Source: Neorhodopirellula pilleata
GTDB taxonomy: Bacteria > Planctomycetota > Planctomycetia > Pirellulales > Pirellulaceae
Assembly: GCF_007859915.1 (NCBI RefSeq)
Contig: NZ_SJPM01000001.1
Coordinates: forward strand, 1,333,086-1,397,085
DNA length: 64,000 bases
Direction of reading: 5' to 3'
The notes below the pieces were generated by a model. The model was not told the DNA's origin and did no database searches. It saw nothing but the letters and a program-made list of their open reading frames with translations. Both the position numbers and the translations under genes were made by a program. Positions 16,851-26,252 of the stretch are shown in pieces; position 1 is the stretch's first letter, and each line of letters starts with the position of its first letter.

Positions 16851-18191
16851 ATGATGTCGATCGATCGCATTTGCTTTTCCCATTGGTTGTTGACGGCTCT
16901 CTTGGTCGCCCCCGTCGTCGCCGACGACGTTCAGTTGACCGCCACCACGGCAACGGCTTCGGTCGACGAAGTGGCGACGTGGCCGCAATGGCGGGGCCCG
17001 TCCCAGCAAGGAATCGCGCCGAATGGTGACTTGCCGTCGAAGTGGTCGGAGGAGACGGCATCGAAAATTCAGATCCCCGGCAACGGAGGAAGCACACCCG
17101 TGGTCGCAGGCGACCGGGCCTACCTGACCAGTGGTGTCGAGGGCGCGAACACGCTGATGGCGATCGACTTGAACGAGAAAAAAATCGCTTGGCAGGTCAC
17201 CTTGGGTGACGACCGCGGCAACAAACATCGCAAGGGCAGCGGCAGCAATCCCTCGCCGGTCACCGACGGTCGTTTTGTCGTGGCGTACTTCCGCAGTGGC
17301 GATTTAGCATGCGTCAATGCCGATGGTAAAAAAGTGTGGTCGGTGAATTTGCAGGAGAAATACGGCGAGGACACGCTATGGTGGGACCTCGGCTCGTCCC
17401 CGTTGCTGGTCAATTCGATGGTCGTCGTCCCGGTGATGCAGACCGGACCGAGCTATTTAGTGGCGTTGGACTTGGCGACCGGCGAGTTAAAGTGGAAAGC
17501 CGATCGCAATACGGGAGCCCCCGAGGAAGCGGCCCAGAGTTACTCAACGCCTTTGGCGGTGAACGTCGGCGGACGTGAGATGATCGCGGTGATGGGCGCC
17601 GATACCCTGACGCTCAACGATACGGCGACCGGCGAGGAGATTGCTCGCATGGGCGGATTCAATCCCGACGCCGAAAAGTATTTCCGTTCGATCGCCTCAC
17701 CGGTCGCCGAAGGAAACCTGATCGTTTGCCCGTACTCGCGGGGTGCGACGTTGACGGCGGTCGATATGGAAAAACTCGCCGCCGGCGCGGGGCGTGATGC
17801 GATCGTTTGGCATCGAGATGACATCGGCAGCGACGTGCCGACCCCGGCGATGCGAGACGGCATCGTTTATTTGATTTCCGATTCCAAGAACAACAAGGGT
17901 ACGGTCTCGGCTTTGGCGGGTCAGACGGGCAAGACCCTGTGGGAAGTTTCGCTGCCGCGGTCGCGGGTCAGCTACAGCAGTTCGCCGTTGATTGCGGGCG
18001 ATCAGTTGATGGTCACCGGTGAAGACGCGGTCACCGCCGTGGTCGGTCCGATCGGGGCAGAAGCGAACGCCCAGGTCGTTTCGGTCAACGAAGTCGCCGA
18101 TTCAGACCAATATACCGTCGCCAGCCCCACGCCTGCGGACGGCCGATTGCTGTTGCGGACAAAGAGTTTCCTGTACGTCATCGGTGAATAA
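16851..18191 (+). CDS. BamB-like PQQ-propeller secreted protein
   Basis: 446 residues from ATG at 16851. Signal peptide SHWLLTALLVAPVVADD. The body is a beta-propeller built of repeated Trp/Gly motifs: TWPQWRGPSQQG, LMAIDLNEKKIAWQVTL, LACVNADGKKVWSV, YLVALDLATGELKWKA and VSALAGQTGKTLWEV, the PQQ-like or BamB-type blades. PQWRGP at the mature N-terminus marks the planctomycete 'PQQ-binding-like' group. Planctomycete genomes hold many paralogues, so this need not be the outer-membrane assembly factor; no Cys lipobox is present. Preceded by repeat-rich DNA, followed by a family A cluster, so probably a single-gene transcript. Confidence 0.88.
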   Translation: MMSIDRICFSHWLLTALLVAPVVADDVQLTATTATASVDEVATWPQWRGPSQQGIAPNGDLPSKWSEETASKIQIPGNGGSTPVVAGDRAYLTSGVEGANTLMAIDLNEKKIAWQVTLGDDRGNKHRKGSGSNPSPVTDGRFVVAYFRSGDLACVNADGKKVWSVNLQEKYGEDTLWWDLGSSPLLVNSMVVVPVMQTGPSYLVALDLATGELKWKADRNTGAPEEAAQSYSTPLAVNVGGREMIAVMGADTLTLNDTATGEEIARMGGFNPDAEKYFRSIASPVAEGNLIVCPYSRGATLTAVDMEKLAAGAGRDAIVWHRDDIGSDVPTPAMRDGIVYLISDSKNNKGTVSALAGQTGKTLWEVSLPRSRVSYSSSPLIAGDQLMVTGEDAVTAVVGPIGAEANAQVVSVNEVADSDQYTVASPTPADGRLLLRTKSFLYVIGE

Positions 18192-18197
18192 AACGCT

Positions 18198-18440
18198 GCT
18201 AGCGGCGTGTTGATTTGATCGCATCCCGACGCATGACGACGAGTTGATTTAATCGTACCCCGAAGCGTGAGCGAGGGATTGAACGCCATTCATTCTCTTT
18301 GAAGTATCCCTCGCTCACGCATCGGGTTTCGATGAGAACTAAATCAACACGCCGGTGAGCGAGGGATTTAACGCCATCAGATCCTCTGTATGTATCCCTC
18401 GCTCACGCGTCGGGTTACGATGCAGACTGAATCAATAGCC
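18198..18440. repeat. Family A composite (nested palindromes), cluster 2
   Basis: An outer copy starts GGCGTGTTGATTTGATCGC (18204) and ends ACTGAATCAATAGCCT (18440). It is interrupted in its left arm by a second copy (about 18238-18353, ending AAATCAACACGCCG). The outer copy resumes with GTGAGCGAGGGATTTAACG. The left flank ATGA and right flank GTGA are a candidate 4-base target duplication. No gene lies in 18192-18649. Confidence 0.85.
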
Positions 18441-18649
18441 TGCGACCGCTGAAACGGCTATGTGAGGCGCCGTCGCTCGGCGGTGGATTGGGTGATCCCC
18501 TTGGTCGTTTTCGGGCGGTTTCGGGCTGCATGATGCGAACTGATGGCGACCAGCGGTACACCGCTTGCTACAATCTGCGGTGCTCAATCCACGCCGAATC
18601 TCTGCCGTTTTGGCAAAAATCTGATCGAAATCGCCTTCAGGATGAAAAG

Positions 18650-20713
18650 ATGACAAAGGACTCTGGGTCCGACTCCAAAGAACCGTCCAAGAATAAGCTG
18701 CCCTCCGGTTCGAACCCGAAAGTTCCTAACGACGGTGATGGCTCGCGTCGTAGCGGGAATCCTGTGCTGATCGCGATCGTGATCGCCGGTTTGGCGGCGA
18801 TGCTGTTTCTTAACCGCACCGAGCCGCGGGCCGAGATCACGGCCAGTTTTTTCCAAAAGGAACTCGCCAAGGACAACATCGAACAGGTCCGCATCGGCGA
18901 TCTGGAGGTGACCGGGACGTTCAAGGTTCGTCCTGAAAAACCGGTGACCGATGACGACGATGCGGCCAAGGACAAAAAAGCCGAACCGCTCTTGAAAAAA
19001 TTTGTTTTCACCCGCCCGGCGGGTGAAGAGTACGCCAACTCGTTGGCGAAACAACTGCAGGCCGAAGGTATCACCGACTACGCGTTCTTGAAGCCCGATT
19101 CGACGGCCGCCTTCATTCAGATTTTGCTGATGTTGGCGTTGCCACTGGGGATCTTGTTCCTCGTCTTCACCATGATCCGTCGCTCACGCAATGAAATGAT
19201 GGGCGGGGGATTCCTGTCCGGTTTCAGCAAGAGTCCGGCGAAACGCTTCGAGGCGACCGACAAGGTTATCACGTTTGGTGATGTGGCGGGGCTCGACGGC
19301 GTGAAAGCCGACCTGCAAGAAATCGTGGACTATTTGAAAACGCCTGAGAAGTTTCAAAAGCTCGGAGGTCAGGTACCCAAGGGCGTCTTGCTCAACGGGC
19401 CTCCGGGAACGGGAAAGACGTTACTCGCACGGGCCGTGGCCGGCGAAGCGGACGTGCCGTTTTTTAGCGTCAACGGTAGCGAATTCATTCAGATGTTCGT
19501 GGGCGTGGGAGCGAGCCGCGTGCGAGACTTGTTCCGCACGGCCAAGGATCAATCCCCGGCGATCATCTTCATCGACGAGATCGACGCGGTCGGTCGTCAA
19601 CGCGGCGCCGGTCTGGGCGGCGGTCACGACGAACGCGAACAAACACTCAACCAAATCCTGGGCGAAATGGACGGGTTCTCGGGAACGCATGCGGTCATCG
19701 TGATTGCGGCGACGAACCGACCCGACGTGCTCGACCCTGCATTGTTGCGACCGGGCCGTTTCGACCGACACATCACGGTGGGACGCCCGACGATGAAGGG
19801 CCGCGAAGAGATTTTCAAGGTCCACGTTCGCGACGTGCCGCTCGGTGACGACGTGGACTTGCGTCGCTTGGCCGCCGGAACCGTGGGCTTAACCGGGGCG
19901 GACATCAAGAACATGGTCAACGAATCGGCTCTGTGGGCCGCCCGCAACGATAAGAAAGTCGTCGAGATGGTCGATTTCGACTACGCCCGCGACAAAATCT
20001 TGATGGGGGCCAAACGCGAAGAAATTTTGCAAGAAGACGAGAAGGAGAAAACCGCCTACCACGAAGCCGGTCACACGTTGACCGCGTGGCACTTGGAAGG
20101 CTCTCACATCGTCCACAAGGTCACGATCATTCCTCGAGGACGAGCGTTGGGCGTCACGCAGTACGTGCCCAACGAAGACCGTCTCAGCATGAGCAAGAAG
20201 GAACTCGAACATCAATTGATTGTCTTGCTCGGCGGCCGCGCGGCCGAAGCGATCGTGTACAACGAGACCTGTGTCGGTGCCGAAAACGATCTCGAGCGGG
20301 CGACCAGTATCGCGCGGCGGATGGTCACGCACTGGGGCATGAGCGCCAAGATCGGTCCGGTCAGCTACAAGACCAGCGATGAGGATCCGTTCCTGGGCCG
20401 CGAGATCCATCAATCGCGTCAATTCAGCGAACACACCCAGGAGCTGATCGACGAAGAGGTCGCCCGGATTCTCTTGGAAGCCGATCAGAAAGCCGAGCAA
20501 TTACTCCGTGAACATCGCGGCCAATTGGAAACGATCACTCGTGCGCTACTCGAACGGGAAGAACTCAACGAAGTCGAATTGACCGAACTGATCGGCCCCT
20601 CGATTCACAAACGCAAGGGCGATACCGAGGGCAAGGTCGAACAGATCATGGCTCCCGAAGGTGCCGCCGAGCGAGCCGACGCGTCCGCCCCTATTTCTCG
20701 CGTCGATCGCTAG
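18650..20713 (+). CDS. ftsH: ATP-dependent zinc metalloprotease FtsH
   Basis: 687 residues from ATG at 18650 (AGGA eight bases upstream); an upstream in-frame ATG at 18488 would only add unrelated sequence from the repeat region. FtsH is a membrane hexamer that unfolds and degrades misassembled membrane proteins. Order: a polar Ser/Lys/Pro-rich N-terminus, first membrane helix ([16 protein letters not shown]), periplasmic domain with an acidic insert ([12 protein letters not shown]), second helix ([21 protein letters not shown]), AAA module with Walker A GPPGTGKT near 250, Walker [12 protein letters not shown], the SRH arginines in LRPGRFDRH, then zinc protease HEAGH at 471-475. It ends 6 bases before rsgA. 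Confidence 0.97.
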   Translation: MTKDSGSDSKEPSKNKLPSGSNPKVPNDGDGSRRSGNPVLIAIVIAGLAAMLFLNRTEPRAEITASFFQKELAKDNIEQVRIGDLEVTGTFKVRPEKPVTDDDDAAKDKKAEPLLKKFVFTRPAGEEYANSLAKQLQAEGITDYAFLKPDSTAAFIQILLMLALPLGILFLVFTMIRRSRNEMMGGGFLSGFSKSPAKRFEATDKVITFGDVAGLDGVKADLQEIVDYLKTPEKFQKLGGQVPKGVLLNGPPGTGKTLLARAVAGEADVPFFSVNGSEFIQMFVGVGASRVRDLFRTAKDQSPAIIFIDEIDAVGRQRGAGLGGGHDEREQTLNQILGEMDGFSGTHAVIVIAATNRPDVLDPALLRPGRFDRHITVGRPTMKGREEIFKVHVRDVPLGDDVDLRRLAAGTVGLTGADIKNMVNESALWAARNDKKVVEMVDFDYARDKILMGAKREEILQEDEKEKTAYHEAGHTLTAWHLEGSHIVHKVTIIPRGRALGVTQYVPNEDRLSMSKKELEHQLIVLLGGRAAEAIVYNETCVGAENDLERATSIARRMVTHWGMSAKIGPVSYKTSDEDPFLGREIHQSRQFSEHTQELIDEEVARILLEADQKAEQLLREHRGQLETITRALLEREELNEVELTELIGPSIHKRKGDTEGKVEQIMAPEGAAERADASAPISRVDR

Positions 20714-20719
20714 TCCGCA

Positions 20720-21916
20720 ATGGCGAAAAAGAAAGGCAAGATGCGGGCGGAGTTCCGCAAAAAGCATCAAGGCCGAGTACGCGACGCGGACCTAACGCGT
20801 CAATTTCGTCAACGCGATCATGAACACACGATCGAAGATGTTGTGCAGGCCGAACGACTCAGCGGGAAGGGCGACCTGACCCGCAAGCGCACCGTCGCGG
20901 GGTCTCAACGTGATGAAGAGGACGATGGCGGACTGCAAGTTGATCTCAAGGTCGATCAGACCTCGCTGATCCATGGACGCGTGCTCAGTGTTCATGGATG
21001 GCAAAGCAAAGTGCTATCGGACGATGGTAGGCTGTATGCTTGTGCGACGCGGCAGGTTTTGAAGTCGCTTGCAACGGATCAACGTGGCGTTGTCGTCGCC
21101 GGTGACCGCGTATGGTTTCGATCCCAAAGTCGCGAAGGGGCGAGCATCCGAGCGGCCGAACGCGCCGACGAGACGGTGGTGGCCGACGGCATGATCGAGC
21201 GGATCGAACCACGGCACGGAATCATCTGTCGAACCAGTCGCGGGAAACAACATGTCATTGCGGCCAATGTCGATGCGATGCTGATCATCGCCAGCGCTGC
21301 CGAACCAGGCATCAAGCCAGCGCTGATCGATCGGATGCTCTTAACGGCGGAGCAGTATCGGATTGAACCGGTCGTCGTGATCAACAAGATCGACTTGGTC
21401 GACGCCTTGTCGTTGCAAGCGATGATCGGTGTTTACGCATCGATCGGATATCGAGTCTTGCCGACATCCGCGTCATCGGGCCAGAACCTCAGTTACTTGC
21501 GAGCGTTCCTGCAAGATCGGCAAACGGCGTTGGCGGGCCAAAGTGGTGTCGGCAAGAGCAGCTTACTCAACGCGATCCAGCCGGGACTTGGCTTGGCCGT
21601 TTCCCATGTGAGTTCGGAAAATCAAAAAGGCCGACACACAACGACGGCATCTAAATTGATCCCGCTCGCCGGTGGGGGCGCGGTATTCGATACGCCCGGC
21701 ATTCGCCAATTCCAACTGTGGGATATCGAGGCGACCGAGGTAGCCGGGTTGATGCCGGATCTACGACCGTACGTGAGTTTGTGTCGTTACCCGGATTGTT
21801 TGCATCTGCACGAAGACGACTGCGCGGTTAAGAACGCGGTCGCTGATGGTCGAATCGATGCCCGCCGCTATGACTCGTATTGCCACCTGCTCGAAGACGA
21901 CCTATTGCCCCAGTAA
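20720..21916 (+). CDS. rsgA: Ribosome small subunit-dependent GTPase RsgA
   Basis: 398 residues. RsgA is a circularly permuted GTPase that releases maturation factors from the 30S subunit. The permuted order is visible: G4 NKIDL at 222-226 precedes the P-loop GQSGVGKS at 273-280, then the T-rich G2 ([10 protein letters not shown]) and G3 DTPG. An OB domain lies before G4, and a C-terminal zinc knuckle has [14 protein letters not shown]. The basic N-terminus ([17 protein letters not shown]) resembles that of proteobacterial RsgA; the region up to the OB fold is about 40 residues longer than in E. coli. It starts 6 bases after ftsH, so the two are probably co-transcribed. A hexamer array starts 25 bases after the stop. 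Confidence 0.95.
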   Translation: MAKKKGKMRAEFRKKHQGRVRDADLTRQFRQRDHEHTIEDVVQAERLSGKGDLTRKRTVAGSQRDEEDDGGLQVDLKVDQTSLIHGRVLSVHGWQSKVLSDDGRLYACATRQVLKSLATDQRGVVVAGDRVWFRSQSREGASIRAAERADETVVADGMIERIEPRHGIICRTSRGKQHVIAANVDAMLIIASAAEPGIKPALIDRMLLTAEQYRIEPVVVINKIDLVDALSLQAMIGVYASIGYRVLPTSASSGQNLSYLRAFLQDRQTALAGQSGVGKSSLLNAIQPGLGLAVSHVSSENQKGRHTTTASKLIPLAGGGAVFDTPGIRQFQLWDIEATEVAGLMPDLRPYVSLCRYPDCLHLHEDDCAVKNAVADGRIDARRYDSYCHLLEDDLLPQ

Positions 21917-21940
21917 TCCTGCCAAGACCATCGCCAGTTC

Positions 21941-22296
21941 AACTTAAACTTAAACTTAAACTTAAACTTAAACTTAAACTTAAACTTAAACTTAAACTTA
22001 AACTTAAACTTAAACTTAAACTTAAACTTAAACTTAAACTTAAACTTAAACCTAAACCTAAACCTAAACCGTCAGCTTCTTCCTAGCTATCATACAGACC
22101 ATCAGGTATCTCGCAGGCGTTACTCTCGAACTGACTGGGAGAGTCCAAGCATCGCGGGATCAATCAGTGAAACATTTGTAGTGGATCTTGTTAAAGATCC
22201 TCCTGCAAAGGGATCTTTAACAAGATCCACTACGTCAGTTGATGATCCCGCGATGCTAAGTTTAAGTTGACGTTTAAGTTTAAGTTTAAGTTTGTT
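21941..22296. repeat. Hexamer array pair, locus 2 (largest), with a family C element inside
   Basis: About 21 head-to-tail AAACTT hexamers run from 21941 to 22070, the last few changing to AAACCT. The facing array (22258-22296) carries the complement. The interior has a stem near 22100 and the complete family C palindrome. The whole 21917-22309 spacer is repeat. Confidence 0.92.
22148..22257. repeat. Family C double palindrome, copy 1
   Basis: Outer arms AGCATCGCGGGATCA (22148-22162) and TGATCCCGCGATGCT (22243-22257) enclose inner arms 22178-22200 and 22211-22233, which are perfectly complementary over 23 bases (start GTAGTGGATCTTGTTAAAG). Loop TCCTGCAAAG. Copies at 26138 and 27882. Confidence 0.92.
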
Positions 22297-22309
22297 AATG
22301 CGAGTCGAG

Positions 22310-23137
22310 CTACCAACGTCCGGTCCAACGGTCTGTTTGCACGATCCGGCGGGCTTCTTCGCTAATGCCGTATTGCAGGTTGGGTTGATTCAGTTCTAGG
22401 AACACGGTGTATTTTTGGTGAACCGCATCGCTGAAGACGACCGGCGCATGCGATATTTTCAAAAGGTGAACCGGGATGCCGTTCCAACGTCGGGTGAAGA
22501 CGCCCGCATCGAGGCTCGCTTCGCCCTGCAGGCCGTAGTGTGTTGTGAGGGTCGAAACGATCCGCTGTGTGTCGCCGGTGAACCCATGCAAATTGATGCG
22601 TTGAATCTTACCGGACTTATCGAAGTAGTAGGTCAGCGTCCCAGCCAGATCATCGGCGCGGATGCCGGTGACGACCGGCACGCGCAAGCCTTCGAGCTGT
22701 AAATCGGCCAACACCGTACTGACCCGCGAAAAGCGATTCAGGATTGCCGGCGATGTCAAGTCGAAACGCAACGCTTCGCGGATGTCTTCGACGTTGTTGC
22801 CCGCTAATGAGGGTGCGGTTTCGGTGTCCGAGGGCATCGCGCCGAGTTTACGTGCCAGGTCTTCCTCATAACGATAGCGCACCGAAGATACCGGTCGTAA
22901 CGTTTCAACTTGATGGTGCGCGTTGACCGGATAGCGATCCGATCCGAGCGGTTGAGTCATGCCTCCGGGCTGAGGTTCGCCGCCGGCTTGCCCCCACAAC
23001 GAGGTCGCCCCGGTTGATTGAAAGGTTTGCGAGATGGACGACGTCGCGTCTCGTCCCCACTGGGTTTCATTAGCGACGTAGGGAGTCCCCGCAGCGACTG
23101 CCAAGACGGCTATCTTTCCCACTCGTGAGCCGATCAT
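22310..23137 (-). CDS. Planctomycete protein of unknown function
   Basis: 275 residues from ATG at 23137 (a GTG four codons upstream is an alternative). The start IGSRVGKIAVLAVAAGTPYV is hydrophobic enough for a signal anchor. A low-complexity Gly/Pro/Thr linker follows to about residue 95, then a folded domain from DIREALRFDLTSPAILNRFSR through LRVPVVTGIRADDLAGTLTYYFD to TDRWTGRW. The strand-rich pattern with TYYFDKSGKIQRINLHGFTGD suggests a beta-sandwich or LolA-like half. I do not recognise a named family. Transcribed toward the hexamer array; nearest upstream gene is the epimerase on the same strand, 154 bases away. Confidence 0.6.
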   Translation of the reverse strand: MIGSRVGKIAVLAVAAGTPYVANETQWGRDATSSISQTFQSTGATSLWGQAGGEPQPGGMTQPLGSDRYPVNAHHQVETLRPVSSVRYRYEEDLARKLGAMPSDTETAPSLAGNNVEDIREALRFDLTSPAILNRFSRVSTVLADLQLEGLRVPVVTGIRADDLAGTLTYYFDKSGKIQRINLHGFTGDTQRIVSTLTTHYGLQGEASLDAGVFTRRWNGIPVHLLKISHAPVVFSDAVHQKYTVFLELNQPNLQYGISEEARRIVQTDRWTGRW

Positions 23138-23291
23138 CTTCGCCACCACCGGGCCGTTGTTGTTTTGAATTCGGTTCGATCCGTTATCGAACGCCGCAAT
23201 TCAAATCATCGTCTAATCGCAAGGCCAAGCCGATCGAATCAGTCGATGATGGATTGATCGATAGGACCGCGACAACCGTATCGGGTTTGGG

Positions 23292-24347
23292 TTAACGGGC
23301 AGCGAGTTTCGCTTCTTCGGACGCGATCATCTGCTTTAGGATTTCGTCGAGCGAGATGCGGATATCCCAATCGGGATAGTCGCGGCGGAGCTTCGTCAGG
23401 TCGCTGATGTAACAGATATGATCGCCCTTCCGGTTGTCTTCGCCGAGCGACCATTGGACTTGATGCCCAGAGATTTCCGCGATCTTGTCGATACATTCGA
23501 GAACGCTGGCCGCGTTGCCGCGTCCGCCGCCGATGTTGTAGACCTCACCTGGGCGAGGGCTCTTGGCGAACGCTTCGAACGCTTTGACCACGTCGCTGCA
23601 TTCGATCTGATCGCGAACCTGTTTGCCTTTGTAGCCAAAGATCGTGTACGGCTTACCCGTCACGGCGACGTGAACGAGATAACTAAGAAACCCATGCAGC
23701 TCCACACCGCTGTGGCTGGCACCGGTCAAACAACCGCCGCGGAAGATCCCGGTTTTGATTCCGAAGTACTTTCCGTACTCCTGAGCCAGGACATCGGCGG
23801 CAGTTTTCGAGGCACCAAAGAGCGAGTGCATCGTTTGATCGATTCGGCAATTTTCATCGATGCCGCTGTAATCCTTCTCGTCGGCATATTCCCAACGTCG
23901 GTCGAGTTCCTTCAGCGGTAGCTCGTTGGGGGCGTCGCCGTAAACCTTGTTGGTGCTCATGTGGCAGAAGACGGCACCGGGTGCGAACTTCCGGGTCGCC
24001 TCGAGCAGGTTGAGCGTCCCATTCGCGTTGACTTCAAAGTCCAAGAACGGAATCGCGGCGGCTTTGTCATGCGACGGCTGGGCGGCGCAGTGAATGATCA
24101 AGTCGGGCTGTTCTTTTTCAAACAACCGCAACACGCCTTCCCGATCGCGGATATCCAAAACCACCGTGCGAAAATGGTTCGTTTCCTTCTCCAATCGGCT
24201 TTGATTCCACTTCGTACTGCCTTCGGGGCCGAAGAACGTTGCACGCATGTCGTTATCGATGCCGATCACTTCGTCGCCTAGAGCGTCCCAATGACGCACT
24301 GCCGCCGAACCGATCAAACCGCTGGAACCCGTCACAATCACGCGCAT
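23292..24347 (-). CDS. NAD-dependent epimerase/dehydratase, CDP-paratose 2-epimerase-like
   Basis: 351 residues, extended SDR. The Rossmann start VTGSSGLIGSAAV binds NAD; MSTNKVYGD carries the Ser/Thr and the Tyr is in SLFGASKTAADVL (here F in place of the usual Tyr in YxxxK: the core reads S-L-F-G-A-S-K). GYKGKQVRDQIECSDVV and the GGG(R)GN start of the substrate part are typical of CDP-paratose/tyvelose 2-epimerases, which is the best assignment. The substituted Tyr, common in this subgroup, should be checked. It probably supplies a deoxy or epimerised hexose for surface polysaccharide; the sugar transferase beside it on the same strand fits. Confidence 0.8.
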   Translation of the reverse strand: MRVIVTGSSGLIGSAAVRHWDALGDEVIGIDNDMRATFFGPEGSTKWNQSRLEKETNHFRTVVLDIRDREGVLRLFEKEQPDLIIHCAAQPSHDKAAAIPFLDFEVNANGTLNLLEATRKFAPGAVFCHMSTNKVYGDAPNELPLKELDRRWEYADEKDYSGIDENCRIDQTMHSLFGASKTAADVLAQEYGKYFGIKTGIFRGGCLTGASHSGVELHGFLSYLVHVAVTGKPYTIFGYKGKQVRDQIECSDVVKAFEAFAKSPRPGEVYNIGGGRGNAASVLECIDKIAEISGHQVQWSLGEDNRKGDHICYISDLTKLRRDYPDWDIRISLDEILKQMIASEEAKLAAR

Positions 24348-24527
24348 GGCGAATCATCATTTATGAAGTGGAAAACATTTGGCCGGATAAGGCTTCCCCA
24401 AGCCGGCTGTTAGTGTAATCAACCTTTGCCAAGACGAAACCTAAGTGACTGAAAAACCTAGGCGACGGATCGATTCAGGAGCTCGGGTATCGGTCGAACA
24501 TCCAATTTCGATCGGGCCATTGATCTT

Positions 24528-26021
24528 TCAGTAGGCTTCGGGTTGTTTCCAAACGACCAGTAACGTTCGGAATAAAATCCGTAGGTCGAGTGCCAGCGAC
24601 CACGTTCGAATGTATTGATGATCGAACTCGACCCGACGCTGCATCTTTTCGATCGTTTCGGTTTCGCCCCGACATCCACTGACTTGGGCCAATCCGGTGA
24701 TTCCGGGCTTGACCTTATGTCGCATCATGTAGCCACGAATCAGTCCGCGATATTGTTCGTTATGAGCCGTCGCATGCGGTCGCGGCCCGACCAAACTCAT
24801 GGTGCCTTCGATCACATTGAACAGTTGGGGCAGTTCGTCCAAGCTGGTGCGTCGCAGAATCCGCCCCAACGGCGTGATGCGGGGATCGTCTTGGGTGGCT
24901 TGCTTGACCACGGGACCATCATCGCATACTCGCATCGTTCGGAATTTCCAAACGCGAATCTCTTGTCCATCAAGACCATATCGTCGCTGCCGAAAGAATA
25001 CTGGGCCGGGCGAGGTCAGCTTGACCGCAGTCGCGATCATGCACAGGGGGACAGAGATAACGGCGAGGCCGACCGCAGCAATGGCCAAATCGGCGATGCG
25101 TTTTGCCGCGCCATCGATGCCGAACAGCGGATTTTCGAAAACGCTCACGGCGGGCAATCCACCAACTTGCGTCCATCGAGAGTGAAGTAATTCAAAGACG
25201 AAGAAGTCAGGGACGATGTAAACCGACGCCGTCGTGTCGCTCAGTTCATCCAGCAATGACCGGATTCGCTTTTCGGCACGCATCGGCAAAGTCACCAAGA
25301 CGGTCGAGACTTCGCCAGCGCGAGCGGCATCGACCAAGTCGTTCAAGTCCCCAAGCAGCGCGGACGAATCGCAGTCGAGCTTACTTGCCACGGTCGCGTC
25401 GTGTCCCTTGTTTTCATTCCCGTTCTGATCGTTGGCCACGTCCGCCATCAGTCGATCAGCATTTCGGTCGTCATAAAAGCCGGTGAACGTGAACCCGAGT
25501 TCTGGTTCCCGTTGGATGTTCACTCGGGTGCGCTCGCCCAACGGGTTCCATCCGGCGATCGCGACGGTTCGCGATCCGATCCCCCGTCGAAACATGCCCA
25601 CCTGAATGATTCGAAGGCACATCCGCGTCAGCCCGATCATCGCGGGGCTCATCCCGACCCAAGCAAAGATAATGCTGCGGGCGAACAGATCTCCGTAACG
25701 GGTCGCGAATAAAATCAGCATCAAGACCAATACCGTCAGCGACCAGGTCGCGACTAAATGAATGATCTCGTTGTCGACACTCGGGCCGCGATCGCGTCGA
25801 TGCAATCCGGTGAACTGCGAGCACAAAAAGAAAGCGATGACCGCCATCAAACCCAGCGGCCAAGCGGTGTCGTCGACGTATCCACGCGCGACCAGTTTAA
25901 CCGTAACAAGCGAAGTCATGATCGACGCGGCGTCCAAGCACGGTTGAACAAACTCATACCAGTGCCGGTCGCCAAAAATTGCATTGGGCTGTCGGGAGAT
26001 AACGTGAGGTGACGACGACAT
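24528..26021 (-). CDS. Polyprenyl-phosphate sugar-1-phosphate transferase (WcaJ/WbaP type)
   Basis: 497 residues from ATG at 26021 (MSSSPHVISRQ). The frame is open another 45 codons upstream into the family C repeat, so the first ATG at 26156 is rejected. Four to five N-terminal membrane helices, then a CoA-binding-like domain (VAIAGWNPLGE), a fifth helix (IAAVGLAVISVPLCMIATAVKL) and the bacterial sugar transferase domain: SPGPVFFRQRRYGLDG, KFRTMRV, RTSLDELPQLFNV and GPRPHATAHN. It transfers hexose-1-phosphate to undecaprenyl phosphate, starting an exopolysaccharide repeat unit. Same strand as the epimerase, 180 bases apart. Confidence 0.92.
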   Translation of the reverse strand: MSSSPHVISRQPNAIFGDRHWYEFVQPCLDAASIMTSLVTVKLVARGYVDDTAWPLGLMAVIAFFLCSQFTGLHRRDRGPSVDNEIIHLVATWSLTVLVLMLILFATRYGDLFARSIIFAWVGMSPAMIGLTRMCLRIIQVGMFRRGIGSRTVAIAGWNPLGERTRVNIQREPELGFTFTGFYDDRNADRLMADVANDQNGNENKGHDATVASKLDCDSSALLGDLNDLVDAARAGEVSTVLVTLPMRAEKRIRSLLDELSDTTASVYIVPDFFVFELLHSRWTQVGGLPAVSVFENPLFGIDGAAKRIADLAIAAVGLAVISVPLCMIATAVKLTSPGPVFFRQRRYGLDGQEIRVWKFRTMRVCDDGPVVKQATQDDPRITPLGRILRRTSLDELPQLFNVIEGTMSLVGPRPHATAHNEQYRGLIRGYMMRHKVKPGITGLAQVSGCRGETETIEKMQRRVEFDHQYIRTWSLALDLRILFRTLLVVWKQPEAY

Positions 26022-26137
26022 GGCAAACCGAAAAGACGACAAGAAAAGGCGAGTGCATTCACCCAAACTTAGGTCGCAAAGCGATGTCGAAAAGATAAAA
26101 ACAGGGCGATTCCCACATGAAATCCCATGGAAGCATA

Positions 26138-26246
26138 AGCATCGCGGGATCATCAACCGACGTAGTGGATCTTGTTAAAGATCCCTTTGCAGGAGGATCT
26201 TTAACAAGATCCACTACAAATACTTCACTTGTTGATCCCGCGATGC
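26138..26246. repeat. Family C double palindrome, copy 2
   Basis: Outer arms 26138-26152 and 26233-26246, inner arms 26162-26184 and 26195-26217, perfectly complementary over 23 bases and identical in the arms to copy 1. The loop CTTTGCAGGA is the reverse complement of the copy 1 loop. Between the sugar transferase and nadC. Confidence 0.92.
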
Positions 26247-26252
26247 AAAACG

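Noticed and set aside
21941..22070. CRISPR array
   Set aside because: Units are six bases, contiguous and without spacers; no cas gene is present.
21880..22086. Open frame with a Lys-Leu repeat
   Set aside because: It is simply the translation of the AAACTT array and has no independent support.
26022..26156. N-terminal extension of the sugar transferase
   Set aside because: Runs into the family C palindrome; ATG at 26021 gives a normal family N-terminus.
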